DNA from: Pseudomonadota bacterium
GTDB taxonomy: Bacteria; Pseudomonadota; Alphaproteobacteria; Rhizobiales; Xanthobacteraceae
Direction: 5' to 3'
NCBI GenBank assembly: GCA_023449855.1
Contig: JAEXHR010000188.1
Location: 1-64,000, forward strand
Length of the DNA: 64,000 nt
Shown here: positions 53,801 to 62,171 of the stretch, piece after piece
Layout of the letters: each line of letters opens with the position of its first letter
Numbering within the stretch: position 1 is the stretch's first letter
Translations under genes and position numbers: made by a program
The notes under the pieces: generated by a model
What the model was told of the DNA's origin: nothing
Databases searched by the model: none
Seen by the model: only the letters and a program-made list of their open reading frames with translations

Positions 53801-56115
53801 CCCTCGACGTCGCGCTGACGCCGCCGGCGCTGGTCCGTCCGAGCACCACCATGAAACTCCCGGTCAAGCTCGGCGGTCTCAATCCGGGCGAGGACGCCAA
53901 GATCGTGGTGGCCGCCGTGGATGTCGGCATTCTCAATCTGACCAATTACAAGCCACCGGCGCCGGATGACTATTATCTGGGCCAGCGCCGCATGACGTCG
54001 GAGATCCGCGATCTCTATGGGCAGCTGATCGACGGCATGCAGGGCACGCGCGGCCAGCTCCGCAATGGCGGCGACAGCGCGGGCGCGGAGCTGCAAGGCT
54101 CGCCGCCGACGCAAAAGCCGCTCGCGCTGTATTCAGGCATTGTCACGGTGAAGGCTGACGGGACGGCGGAGATCGACTTCGAGATCCCCGAATTCGCCGG
54201 CACCGCGCGGGTGATGGCGGTGGCCTGGACGGCGACCAAGCTCGGCCGGGCCAATGTCGATGTCACCGTGCGCGATCCCGTGGTGCTGACGGCGACGCTG
54301 CCGCGGTTCCTGCTGTCGGGCGACAAGGGCAGCATGTCTTTCGATATCGACAATGTGGAAGGCACGGCGGGCGACTACACCGTCAGCGTGAAGACCTCGG
54401 GCCCGGTGAAGCTCACCGGCAATCCGTCCACCACGGTGAAGCTGGCCGCCAAGCAGCGCACATCCATGGCGCTGGCCGTGGATGCGAGCGGGGCCGGGCG
54501 GGCGATGTTCGATGTCGACATCAAGGGACCGAACGGGCTGACGCTGGCGCGGCATTACGAACTCGACGTCAAGGCGGCCACGCAGATCCTGGCGCGGCGC
54601 TCGATCCGTACGCTGGCCAAGGGCGAAAGCCTGACGCTGACCTCGGACATGTTCGCCGATCTCGTGCCGGGCACCGGCGGCGTGTCGCTGTCGGCCAGCC
54701 TCTCCACGGCGCTGGATGCGGCAACCATCCTCAAGGCGCTGGATCGCTATCCCTATGGCTGCTCGGAGCAGATCACCAGCCGGGCAATGCCGCTGCTGTA
54801 TGTCAACGATCTCGCCGCCGGCGCCCATCTGGCGATGGACACTTCGGTCGATCAGCGCATCAAGGATTCCATCGATCGGCTGCTGGCGCGACAGGGCTCC
54901 AACGGTTCGTTCGGCCTGTGGTCGTCGGGCGGTGACGATCCATGGCTCGATGCCTATGTCACAGACTTCCTGACGCGTGCGCGCGAAAAGGGTTTTGCGG
55001 TGCCGGACGTGCTGTTCCGCGCTGCGCTTGACCGCGTTCGCAACTCGGTGGTCAATGCCGCGGAGCCGGAGAAGGATGGCGGCCGTGAACTCGCTTACGG
55101 CCTCTATGTGCTGGCCAAGAACGGCACTGCGCCAATCGGCGACCTCCGCTATCTCGCCGACACCAAGCTGAACAATCTGGCAACACCCATCGCCAAGTCG
55201 CAGCTTGCCGCGGCGCTCGCGCTGGTCGGTGACCGCGTGCGTGCGGAACGCGTCTATGGCGCGGCGGTTGAGAGCCTGAAGCCGAAGCCGGTGATTGAAT
55301 TCGGCCGCACCGATTTCGGCTCGGCGCTGCGCGATGCGGCGGCACTCGTGTCGCTCGCCAGCGAAGGCAATGCGCCGCGAGCGACGTTGACCCAGGCGGT
55401 GCAGCGCGTCGAAGCCGCGCGCGGTCTGACGCCGTTCACCTCGACGCAGGAGAATGCGTGGCTGGTGCTGGCCTCGCGTGCGCTGGCCAAGGAGGCCAAC
55501 ACGCTGTCGCTCGACGTCAATGGCGGCGCCGTGAAGTCAGCGCTCTATCGCAGCTACAAGGCGGCGGAGCTGACCGGCGTGCCGATCAAGATCACCAATA
55601 CCGGTGATACGCCGGTGCAGGCGGTGATCTCGGTCAGTGGTGCGCCGGCGACGCCGGAGCCTGCGGCATCGAATGGCTTCAAGATCGAGCGCAGCTATCA
55701 CAAGCTCGACGGTACCCCCGCCGATGTCACCAAGGCGAAGCAGAATGACCGCTTTGCTGTGGTGCTGAAGATCACCGAAGCCAAGCCGGAATACGGGCAC
55801 ATCATGGTGGCCGACTATCTGCCGGCCGGTTTCGAGATCGACAATCCGCATCTGGTGTCGTCGGGCGACAGCGGCAAGCTGGACTGGATCGAGGACGGGC
55901 AGGAGGCGGTGAACACCGAATTCCGTGACGACCGCTTCACCGCCGCCATCGACCGCAAGGCCAATGACAAGGCGGTCTTCACCGTCGCCTATATCGTGCG
56001 CGCGGTTTCGCCCGGCAAATATGTGCTGCCGCAAGCCTATGTGGAGGACATGTACAATCCCTCCCGCTACGGCCGCACGGGTACCGGCAGTGTCGAGGTT
56101 GCGAAGGCGAAATGA
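50890..56115 (+). CDS. Bacterial alpha-2-macroglobulin family protein (YfhM-like)
   Basis: A 1741-aa exported protease trap. The ATG at 50890 starts a typical signal peptide (MKGLVRAVTVCAALAFGLGS, cleaved near GAA); the frame is open to 50740 but that extension is not signal-like. No lipobox is visible, so it may be soluble, unlike E. coli YfhM. Residues ~25-220 form an extra helical region. Macroglobulin domains follow, including the GVYRAGETVYLTALLRDG motif. Cys1291-S-E-Gln1294 (YPYGCSEQITSRAMP) is the CxEQ thioester motif in an alpha-toroid (TED) domain; MG domains close the chain. It overlaps pbpC by ATGA, the classic A2M-PBP1C pair thought to protect the envelope when peptidoglycan is breached. 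Confidence 0.92.
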   Translation: MKGLVRAVTVCAALAFGLGSAGAADKAFRRDELADRAIKLEAQIKSEAGPVAKSAAALRTDADVAFRRSDMRGGLQILGQIVAIAPEDGANWLRLAKTVAQIRPANSSEGTFLNERAATAAYMAYQRAANAGEEAEALAVLGRAMAERKLYRPALDALRLSLDLREVADVREQYEKMRGDHGFRLLDYSVDSDSVSPRACFQFSEDLAKRVDFAPFLALAGNDKPALSAEDRQLCVEGLKHGERYNINLRAGLPSTVKESLPKSAEFNIYVRDRKPFVRFTGRAYVLPRTGQKGIPLVSVNTQAVDIKVFRIGDRNLINTVIGSDFQTSLSKYQLDTLGDERGQKVWNGELATETRLNEDVTTAFPVDQAIGELQPGVYVMTAAAKGPGASRNDDDDGSLATQWFIVSDLGLTAFSGNDGIHVFVNSLASTEPMAKADVRLIARNNEILATKKTDDAGHVLFEAGLAKGDGGLSPALLTVTGEKADYAFLSLKSNAFDLSDRGVSGRPVPAGADAFVYAERGVYRAGETVYLTALLRDGQGNAVTAGPMTLVIERPDGVEFRRAVLQDQGAGGRSLTLPLNSAVPTGTWRVRAFTDPKAPAVGETTFMVEDYVADRIEFDISSKDKQIKSDAPVELKVDGRFLYGAPASGLGLEGDLLVVTAAERPGYPGYQFGLADEGLTSNERTAIEDLPEADANGSATFPVSLPATTASGTRPQEAQIFIRMTETGGRAVERKLVLPVAPKAPMIGVKPLFKDKSVAEGDNAAFDVVVVSPDGAAQARGGLRYELLKIESRYQWYRQNSSWDYEPIKSTRRVADGDLVVAADKPTRISLQPQPGRYRLDVKANEADGPVTSLQFDVGWYSDGSADTPDLLETSIDKPEYASGETMTVSVNARTAGRLTVNVIGDRLLTTTSISVREGASKVTIPVGKDWGTGAYVVATLRRPLDSTAARMPGRAIGLKWFGIDRKARTLDVALTPPALVRPSTTMKLPVKLGGLNPGEDAKIVVAAVDVGILNLTNYKPPAPDDYYLGQRRMTSEIRDLYGQLIDGMQGTRGQLRNGGDSAGAELQGSPPTQKPLALYSGIVTVKADGTAEIDFEIPEFAGTARVMAVAWTATKLGRANVDVTVRDPVVLTATLPRFLLSGDKGSMSFDIDNVEGTAGDYTVSVKTSGPVKLTGNPSTTVKLAAKQRTSMALAVDASGAGRAMFDVDIKGPNGLTLARHYELDVKAATQILARRSIRTLAKGESLTLTSDMFADLVPGTGGVSLSASLSTALDAATILKALDRYPYGCSEQITSRAMPLLYVNDLAAGAHLAMDTSVDQRIKDSIDRLLARQGSNGSFGLWSSGGDDPWLDAYVTDFLTRAREKGFAVPDVLFRAALDRVRNSVVNAAEPEKDGGRELAYGLYVLAKNGTAPIGDLRYLADTKLNNLATPIAKSQLAAALALVGDRVRAERVYGAAVESLKPKPVIEFGRTDFGSALRDAAALVSLASEGNAPRATLTQAVQRVEAARGLTPFTSTQENAWLVLASRALAKEANTLSLDVNGGAVKSALYRSYKAAELTGVPIKITNTGDTPVQAVISVSGAPATPEPAASNGFKIERSYHKLDGTPADVTKAKQNDRFAVVLKITEAKPEYGHIMVADYLPAGFEIDNPHLVSSGDSGKLDWIEDGQEAVNTEFRDDRFTAAIDRKANDKAVFTVAYIVRAVSPGKYVLPQAYVEDMYNPSRYGRTGTGSVEVAKAK

Positions 56116-58313
56116 TGGACACTGGCCCCGCCGTCATTGCGAGCCATGGCGAATTGGCAAAGCCAATTCGCAGGGCGAAGCAATCCAGAGAGCCAAGTAC
56201 TGGATTGCTTCGTCGCTACGCTCCTCGCAATGACGGCTGGCGGTTGATCCGGCGGATTGCTGTGACGACGGCAATCGTCGCGGCCATCACCACCGCCGCC
56301 CTCGCGGCGTGGGTCCACTCCCTCGGCCCGTTGCCGCTCGAGAAGGCCGGCGTCGTCTCGACCACCGTCGTCGATCGCAACGGCAAGCTGCTGCGCGCTT
56401 ACGCCATGTCGGATGGCCGCTGGCGGTTGCCGGTGACGTCGAGCGCATCGATCGATCCCGGCTATCTCAACATTCTGCTCGGCTATGAGGACAAGCGCTT
56501 CTACGAGCATCACGGCGTCGACCCGCTCGCGCTCGGCCGTGCCGCATTCCAGCTCGTGACACGCGGAGAGATCGTATCCGGCGGCTCCACCATCACCATG
56601 CAGGTGGCGCGGCTGCTGGAGCCGCGGCGCGAACGCTCGGTGCATGCAAAAATCCGTCAGGCCGTGCGCGCGCTGCAGCTCGAACGGCAGATGAGCAAGG
56701 AGCAGATCCTCGATCTGTATCTCACGCTGGCGCCGTTCGGAGGCAATCTCGAAGGCGTTCGCGCGGCGTCTATCGCCTATTTCGGCAAGGAGCCGAAGCG
56801 GCTGTCGCTGGCGGAAGCTGCGTTGCTGGTGGCGCTGCCGCAATCGCCTGAATATCGCAGGCTGGATCGCCATCCCGGCAATGCCCGCGTCGCGCGCGAT
56901 CGCGTGCTGGAACGGATGGTCGGCGAGGGGCGTGTCTCACCGGCCGACGCCATACAGGCGAAATCCGTCGGCGTGCCCAGGTTGCGCAAGCCGATGCCGA
57001 TTCTGGCGCCGCATGCCGCCGATCAGGCGACTGCGCTGCGCAAGGATGAGCCAATCATCAGGACGTCGCTCGATGCCGGCATTCAGCAGGCGCTGGAAAC
57101 GCTGGCGCGCGACCGCGCCGCGGCGCTCGGCAACAACATCTCCATCGGCATTCTCGCCGTCGACAATGAGAGCGGCGACATTCTCGCGCATGTCGGCTCG
57201 GCCGATTATTTCGACGACCGCAGAGCCGGGCAGGTGGACATGACCCGCGCCGTCCGCTCGCCCGGCTCGACGCTCAAGCCCTTCATCTACGGCCTCGCCT
57301 TCGAGGATGGTTTCATCCATCCGGAAAGCCTGATCGAAGATCGCCCGGCGCGCTTCGGCGCCTATGCGCCGGAGAATTTCGACATGACCTTCCAGGGCAC
57401 GGTACCCGTGCGCAAGGCGCTGCAATTGTCGCTCAACGTACCGGCTGTGGCTCTGCTCGAGCGCGTCGGGGCCTCGCGTTTCACGTCGCGCCTCAAGCAG
57501 GCGGGTGGCAGCCTCGTGCTGCCCGCGGGCGAAGCGCCCGGTCTCGCCATGGGCCTCGGCGGCGTCGGTGTGACCCTCCATGATCTGGTTCAGCTCTATA
57601 CCGGTGTTGCCCGGCTCGGCAGCGTGAAACCGCTGCGCGAGCTGATGCAGAAGAATGGCGGCGACGATCGCGAGACCTTGCGATTGATGGAGCCGGTGGC
57701 GGCCTGGCAGGTCGGCAATGTGCTGCTCGGCACGCCGCCGCCGGAGAATGCCGCCCATAGCCGAATCGCCTTCAAGACCGGCACCAGCTACGGCTACCGC
57801 GACGCTTGGTCGGTGGGCTTCGATGGCCGCATGACCATCGGCGTCTGGGTCGGGCGTCCGGACGGCGCGCCGGTCCCGGGCCTGATCGGCCGGGTCGCCG
57901 CAGCGCCGGTTCTGTTCGACGCATTCGCGCGCACCGGCAAGCTGCCGGCGCCGCTACCCAAGGCGCCGAAGGGAACGCTGGTCGCCAGCAATGCCAAGCT
58001 GCCATTGCCGCTGCGCCGGTATCGGCCGGCTGGCGACCTGATCCGGACCGGCAGCGAACAGGCGCTGCATATCCAGTTCCCGCTCAACGGCTCCCGGATC
58101 GATGCCAGCGGCGGCGAGGGGCAGTTTTCATCGGTCCCGGTCAAGGTGGCCGGCGGGGTGATGCCCATGACGGTGCTGGTGAATGGCATGGCCGCGGGAG
58201 AACTCGACAGCCGCCGGCAGCGGCTGGTCGATCCGCCCGGGCCGGGATTCGTCCGCCTGACCGTCATGGATGCCATGGGCGCCGCGGACACAGTTGTGGT
58301 CAGAATTCAGTGA
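56112..58313 (+). CDS. pbpC: Penicillin-binding protein 1C
   Basis: A 733-aa bifunctional peptidoglycan synthase. The membrane anchor is at ~47-68 (IRRIAVTTAIVAAITTAALA). The GT51 transglycosylase has Glu126 in YEDKRFYEHHGVD and GGSTITMQ at 157-164. The transpeptidase has Ser386-T-L-Lys389, S-L-N at 440-442 and K-T-G at 555-557. A PBP1C-type C-terminal domain ends the chain. The ATG overlaps the A2M stop codon (ATGA). Codons ~7-42 lie inside a palindromic element (56131-56236), so the N-terminal cytoplasmic tail is repeat-derived (VIASHGELAKP...LLRRYAPRND). A TTG or GTG after the element (~56240-56265) is an alternative start, but the ATGA coupling favours 56112. Confidence 0.93.
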   Translation: MMDTGPAVIASHGELAKPIRRAKQSREPSTGLLRRYAPRNDGWRLIRRIAVTTAIVAAITTAALAAWVHSLGPLPLEKAGVVSTTVVDRNGKLLRAYAMSDGRWRLPVTSSASIDPGYLNILLGYEDKRFYEHHGVDPLALGRAAFQLVTRGEIVSGGSTITMQVARLLEPRRERSVHAKIRQAVRALQLERQMSKEQILDLYLTLAPFGGNLEGVRAASIAYFGKEPKRLSLAEAALLVALPQSPEYRRLDRHPGNARVARDRVLERMVGEGRVSPADAIQAKSVGVPRLRKPMPILAPHAADQATALRKDEPIIRTSLDAGIQQALETLARDRAAALGNNISIGILAVDNESGDILAHVGSADYFDDRRAGQVDMTRAVRSPGSTLKPFIYGLAFEDGFIHPESLIEDRPARFGAYAPENFDMTFQGTVPVRKALQLSLNVPAVALLERVGASRFTSRLKQAGGSLVLPAGEAPGLAMGLGGVGVTLHDLVQLYTGVARLGSVKPLRELMQKNGGDDRETLRLMEPVAAWQVGNVLLGTPPPENAAHSRIAFKTGTSYGYRDAWSVGFDGRMTIGVWVGRPDGAPVPGLIGRVAAAPVLFDAFARTGKLPAPLPKAPKGTLVASNAKLPLPLRRYRPAGDLIRTGSEQALHIQFPLNGSRIDASGGEGQFSSVPVKVAGGVMPMTVLVNGMAAGELDSRRQRLVDPPGPGFVRLTVMDAMGAADTVVVRIQ
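56131..56236 (+). repeat. CGTCATTGCGAG palindromic element inside pbpC
   Basis: Inverted ends CCGTCATTGCGAG and CTCGCAATGACGG flank ~80 bp containing GAAGCAATCCAG...CTGGATTGCTTC. The inner GCGAATTGGC-AAA-GCCAATTCGC (56149-56171) is a perfect 10-bp stem. The element is in frame and read through as pbpC codons. It is related to the copy at 62086, which lacks the inner hairpin. The type is abundant in Bradyrhizobiaceae genomes as I recall. Confidence 0.85.
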
Positions 58314-58365
58314 CGCCCGGCTAACTGGTTGTGAGAGCGGCGGTTTCAGCGTATGCGACAGCCAT

Positions 58366-60108
58366 ATGGCTGAGACCGAATACAGACCCCGCTTTGGCGC
58401 CCCCCGCGAGCAGAAACCCCGCGTCGATCCGGGCAACACGCTCGCGCGCGTGCTGGATTTTGTCACCGTGACCCATAGCCGGGCGGTCGCCTTCCTGACC
58501 GTCTGCGGCCTTTTGTTCTTCCTGTCAGGCTTCTTCACCATCCCGCCGATCGACCGCGACGAGGCGCGTTTCGCCCAGGCGACCAAGCAGATGGTCGAAA
58601 CCGGCGATTTCATCGATATCCGGTTCCAGGACGAGGTCCGCTACAAGAAGCCGGTGGGCATCTACTGGATGCAGGCTGTTGTCGTGGAGGCCGCCGAGGC
58701 GCTCGGCGTACCCAATGCCGACGCCCGCATCTGGCTGTACCGGGTACCGTCGCTGATCGGCGCCATCGGTGCGGTCCTGCTGACCTACTGGACGGCGCTG
58801 GCCTTCGTGACCCGGCGCGGGGCGGTGCTGGCCGGCCTCATCATGTGCAGCTCGGTACTGCTCAATGTCGAAGCCCGCATGGCCAAGACCGACGCCATGC
58901 TGCTGCTCACCGTGGTCGCCGTGATGGGCGCCATGGCGCGGGTCTACCTCGCCTGGCAGCGCGGCGAGGACAACAAGCAGGGCGGCTGGCTCGAACCCTT
59001 CGTGTTCTGGACCGGCATGGCCGTCAGCATCCTGGTCAAGGGACCGCTGATCCTGATGTTCGTCGGCCTCACCATCCTGGTGCTCGGCATTTTTGATCGT
59101 TCGGTGGGCTGGCTCGGCCGGCTGAAGCCACTGGCCGGCATTCCATGGATGCTGCTGCTGGTGCTGCCGTGGTTCGTGGCGATCTTCATCAAATCCGGAC
59201 AGGCGTTCTTCAACAATTCGCTCGGCGGCGACATGCTGAGCAAGCTGTCGTCGCAGGAATCCCATGGCGCACCGCCCGGCCTGTATTTCCTGCTGTTCTG
59301 GGTGACGTTCTGGCCCGGCGCGCCGCTGGCCGGCATGGCCGCTCCGGCGATCTGGCGGGCGCGCCGCGAGCCGGGCGCCCAGTTCCTGCTGGCCTGGCTG
59401 GTGCCGTCCTGGATCGTGTTCGAACTGGTGATGACCAAGCTGCCGCATTACGTGCTGCCGCTTTATCCGGCCATCGCGATTCTGATCGTTGGCGCGCTCG
59501 AGCGCCGCGTGCTGGCGCGGGGCTGGCTCTCGCGCGGCTCGGCCTGGTGGTTCGCCATTCCGGTGCTTGCTGCCGTGGCCGCACTGGTCGGCTCGGTCGC
59601 CATCGTCCGGCATCCGATGTTCCTGGCCTGGCCGTTTGCGGCCGGCGCGCTGGTGTTCGGCCTGTTCGCCTGGATGATGTATGACAACAACCGCGCCGAG
59701 CGCTCGCTGCTATCGGGCGTGGTGGCCGCGTTCTTCATGAGCATCGCCTTCTATGGCGTGTTCCTGCCGTCGCTGCGGCCGGTGTTTCCGAGCGTGCATC
59801 TCGCGCGGGCGCTGCGCACGGTGGTCTGCGTTGCGCCGAAGGCGGCGGCGGCCGGCTATCACGAGCCCAGCCTGGTCTTCATGACCGACACCTCCACCTT
59901 GCTCACCGACGGCGCCGGCGCTGCCGATTTCCTCGGGCAGGGCAGCTGCCGCTTTGCGCTGGTCGAGTATCGTTCCGAGCGACAATTTGCCCAGCGCGCC
60001 GAGGCGATCGGGCTGCGCTACAATATGTTTACCCGGATCGAGGGCTATAACTACTCGCAGGGCAAGCCGGTCTCGATCGCCGTCTATCGCTCCGAAGGCA
60101 CGCAGTGA
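58366..60108 (+). CDS. ArnT-like (PMT/GT83 family) glycosyltransferase
   Basis: A 580-aa polytopic inner-membrane protein with about ten or more hydrophobic segments. After a soluble ~40-residue N-terminus comes the first membrane span (AVAFLTVCGLLFFLSGF), then PIDRDEARFAQATKQMVETG and VRYKKPVGIYWMQA. This periplasmic loop has the Asp-Glu pair typical of polyprenyl-phosphate-sugar transferases such as ArnT. Family members move a sugar from undecaprenyl phosphate to lipid A or a protein; the sugar here is unknown. The ATG at 58366 starts MAETEYRPRF; an open extension to 58270 would overlap pbpC. The stop overlaps the PAP2 gene start (TGATG). With the next three genes it looks like a lipid A/LPS modification operon. 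Confidence 0.85.
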   Translation: MAETEYRPRFGAPREQKPRVDPGNTLARVLDFVTVTHSRAVAFLTVCGLLFFLSGFFTIPPIDRDEARFAQATKQMVETGDFIDIRFQDEVRYKKPVGIYWMQAVVVEAAEALGVPNADARIWLYRVPSLIGAIGAVLLTYWTALAFVTRRGAVLAGLIMCSSVLLNVEARMAKTDAMLLLTVVAVMGAMARVYLAWQRGEDNKQGGWLEPFVFWTGMAVSILVKGPLILMFVGLTILVLGIFDRSVGWLGRLKPLAGIPWMLLLVLPWFVAIFIKSGQAFFNNSLGGDMLSKLSSQESHGAPPGLYFLLFWVTFWPGAPLAGMAAPAIWRARREPGAQFLLAWLVPSWIVFELVMTKLPHYVLPLYPAIAILIVGALERRVLARGWLSRGSAWWFAIPVLAAVAALVGSVAIVRHPMFLAWPFAAGALVFGLFAWMMYDNNRAERSLLSGVVAAFFMSIAFYGVFLPSLRPVFPSVHLARALRTVVCVAPKAAAAGYHEPSLVFMTDTSTLLTDGAGAADFLGQGSCRFALVEYRSERQFAQRAEAIGLRYNMFTRIEGYNYSQGKPVSIAVYRSEGTQ

Positions 60109-60932
60109 TGGCGGCATCGGGTTACGTGTCGCAACTCGGAACGGTCGTCGGGCAGGCGCTGGCGCAGCTCGTTCGCGCGCCCTCGCATTCGCGCCGGGCG
60201 GAAGCGGCGCGTCACTGGGCGAAGCGTTCGCTCGCCTTCGGCGCCGTCACGGCGGCGGTCATCATTGCATTGATGTTCCTGTTCGACACCTTTGAGATCG
60301 GGCTGATGCCGCCGCGCGGCACCGCCAGCCTGTGGCCGCTGCGCATCGTCACCGATTTCGGCAAATCCGAATATGTGCTGTGGACACTGTTCGGGCTCCT
60401 GATCCTGATCGTGCTGCTGGCGCCGCGGCTGCAGGGCATGTCGCGGGCGATCTGGCTCAGCGTCGGCACGCGCGTGCAATACATCTTCCTGTCGGTGTGG
60501 CTGGCCGTGCTGCTCGGCGAATTGTTGAAGGGCACCATCGGCCGCGGCCGCCCCTTCGTGGGCGGTGCTGCCAATGCGTTCAACTTCTCGCATTTCGCCT
60601 GGAGCGAGATCTATGCGAGCTTTCCATCGGGCCATGCCACCACGAGTTTCGCGCTGGCCTTCGCGGTGGCCGCGCTGTGGCCGAAGCTGCGGATGCTGAT
60701 GATCGCCTATGCCGTGATCATCTGCAGCAGCCGCCTGGTGCTGCTGGCGCATCATCCGAGCGACGTGGTGGCCGGCGGGCTGCTCGGCTGGATCGTCGCC
60801 ATGGCGGTTCGTTACTGGTTCGCCGCCCGCCATCTGGCCTTCATCATCCGTCCGGGCGGCCATATCGACCCGTTGCCGGGGCCCTCGGCGGCGCACGTCA
60901 AGAGGGTTGCCCGCGAGGCCCTGGCCCCATAA
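60108..60932 (+). CDS. PAP2-family membrane phosphatase
   Basis: A 274-aa membrane protein with the three PAP2 motifs: K-x6-RP in KGTIGRGRP, PSGH in SFPSGHATTS, and SR-x5-H-x3-D in SRLVLLAHHPSD. Five to six hydrophobic helices surround them. The ATG at 60108 overlaps the previous TGA by one base; a GTG at 60105 is also in frame. Likely substrates are lipid A phosphates or undecaprenyl pyrophosphate, judged from the ArnT-like and LAB_N neighbours. The exact substrate cannot be read from the sequence. Confidence 0.88.
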   Translation: MAASGYVSQLGTVVGQALAQLVRAPSHSRRAEAARHWAKRSLAFGAVTAAVIIALMFLFDTFEIGLMPPRGTASLWPLRIVTDFGKSEYVLWTLFGLLILIVLLAPRLQGMSRAIWLSVGTRVQYIFLSVWLAVLLGELLKGTIGRGRPFVGGAANAFNFSHFAWSEIYASFPSGHATTSFALAFAVAALWPKLRMLMIAYAVIICSSRLVLLAHHPSDVVAGGLLGWIVAMAVRYWFAARHLAFIIRPGGHIDPLPGPSAAHVKRVAREALAP

Positions 60933-60999
60933 TAAGCGGGCGCGCGCGGCCGGCCGCGACAAGTTCCCGCAGCCCAGGCCGCCAACCGAGAGCCCAGAT

Positions 61000-61743
61000 T
61001 TGTCCCTGTCCGACGCTGCTTCCATCGACGTTTCCATTGTCGTGCCCGTGCGCAACGAGGAGGGCAATGTCGCGCCCCTGATCGCCGAAATCGCGGCGGC
61101 GCTGGATGGCCGCTGGGCCTATGAGATCATCTACGTCAATGACGGCTCGACCGACCGCACCCCGGCACTGCTGGCCGAACTGATGCAGCAGCGCGGCAAT
61201 CTGCGCCGCATCGATCATGCCGCGTCATGCGGGCAGTCGGCAGCCGTGCGCACCGGCGTGCGCCATGCCCGTGGCACCATCGTCGCGACGCTGGATGGCG
61301 ACGGGCAGAACAATCCGGCCTTCCTGCCGGATCTCATCACCGCCATCACCGATGGCGGCGGGCGGGTCGGCCTTGCAGCGGCGCAGCGCGTCGGCCGCAA
61401 GGATACCGGCTTCAAGAAGTTCCAGTCGCGCATCGCCAACAAGGTGCGCAATGCCGTGCTGAAGGACGGCACCCGTGACACCGGCTGCGGCCTGAAGGCG
61501 TTCCGCCGCGACGTGTTCCTCTCGCTGCCTTATTTCGATGGTCTGCATCGCTTCCTGCCGGCGCTGGTGCGCCGCGAGGGTTTCGACATCGCCTATGTGG
61601 ACGTGATCGATCGCCCGCGTCATTCGGGCGTGTCGAATTACGGCTTCTTCGACCGCCTGTGGGTGGGACTGATGGATCTGGCCGGCGTGTGGTGGTTGAT
61701 CCGCCGCAAGCGTTCGACGCCGGTCGCAACCGAGTTCAAGTAA
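61000..61743 (+). CDS. GT2 glycosyltransferase (ArnC/dolichyl-phosphate-sugar synthase type)
   Basis: About 247 aa. The GT-A fold starts with VSIVVPVRNEEGNVAPL, then YVNDGSTDRT, the DxD-type TLDGDGQNNP, and RDTGCGLKAFRRDVF as in polyprenyl-phosphate sugar synthases. A weak hydrophobic segment lies near the C-terminus (LMDLAGVWWLI), without the two-helix membrane tail of GtrB. The start is uncertain: I used TTG at 61000, while an in-frame TTG at 60907 would overlap the PAP2 gene by 26 bp. It probably makes the lipid-linked sugar donor for the ArnT-like enzyme (inference from context). The next gene follows its stop without a gap. Confidence 0.85.
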   Translation: MSLSDAASIDVSIVVPVRNEEGNVAPLIAEIAAALDGRWAYEIIYVNDGSTDRTPALLAELMQQRGNLRRIDHAASCGQSAAVRTGVRHARGTIVATLDGDGQNNPAFLPDLITAITDGGGRVGLAAAQRVGRKDTGFKKFQSRIANKVRNAVLKDGTRDTGCGLKAFRRDVFLSLPYFDGLHRFLPALVRREGFDIAYVDVIDRPRHSGVSNYGFFDRLWVGLMDLAGVWWLIRRKRSTPVATEFK

Positions 61744-62082
61744 ATGCTGATCAGCTACGGCCAGGCACTGGGCGACTATGTCTACGACGTCTTCGTCGCC
61801 AAATTCGATTTCTGGCTGGCCTTCGGGCTGGTCGCGCAACTGCTGTTTACGGCGCGCTTTCTGGTGCAATGGATTTCGAGCGAACGGGCCGGGCAGAGCG
61901 TCGTCCCGATCGCATTCTGGTTCTTTTCGATCGCCGGCGGTCTGATGACGCTGGTCTATGGCATCGCCAAGCGCGAGCCGGTGATCATTATCGGCCAGGC
62001 CGCCGCCACCGTGATCTATGTGCGCAACATCATGCTGATCATGAAGAACCGCGGCAGCGGTTCCAGGACGCTGTCGAATTGA
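61744..62082 (+). CDS. LAB_N (lipid A biosynthesis N-terminal) domain membrane protein
   Basis: 112 aa with three hydrophobic helices (WLAFGLVAQLLFTARFLVQW, IAFWFFSIAGGLMTLVYGIA, PVIIIGQAAATVIYVRNIML). The QWISSERAGQSVVP pattern is typical of the LAB_N family. The ATG immediately follows the GT2 stop codon. Family members accompany GT2/ArnT-type lipid A modification genes; the biochemical role is not established. Confidence 0.85.
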   Translation: MLISYGQALGDYVYDVFVAKFDFWLAFGLVAQLLFTARFLVQWISSERAGQSVVPIAFWFFSIAGGLMTLVYGIAKREPVIIIGQAAATVIYVRNIMLIMKNRGSGSRTLSN

Positions 62083-62085
62083 CGT

Positions 62086-62161
62086 CGTCATTGCGAGCGC
62101 AGCGAAGCAATCCAGAAGCCAAGGACTGGATTGCTTCGTCGCTACGCTCCTCGCAATGACG
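62086..62161 (+). repeat. CGTCATTGCGAG palindromic element downstream of LAB_N gene
   Basis: A 76-bp element with inverted ends CGTCATTGCGAG/CTCGCAATGACG and a perfect inner stem GAAGCAATCCAG/CTGGATTGCTTC. It begins 3 bp after the operon stop codon and ends 10 bp before the convergent araC stop, so it could end or stabilise both transcripts. Confidence 0.85.
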
Positions 62162-62171
62162 GGTGTCGGTT

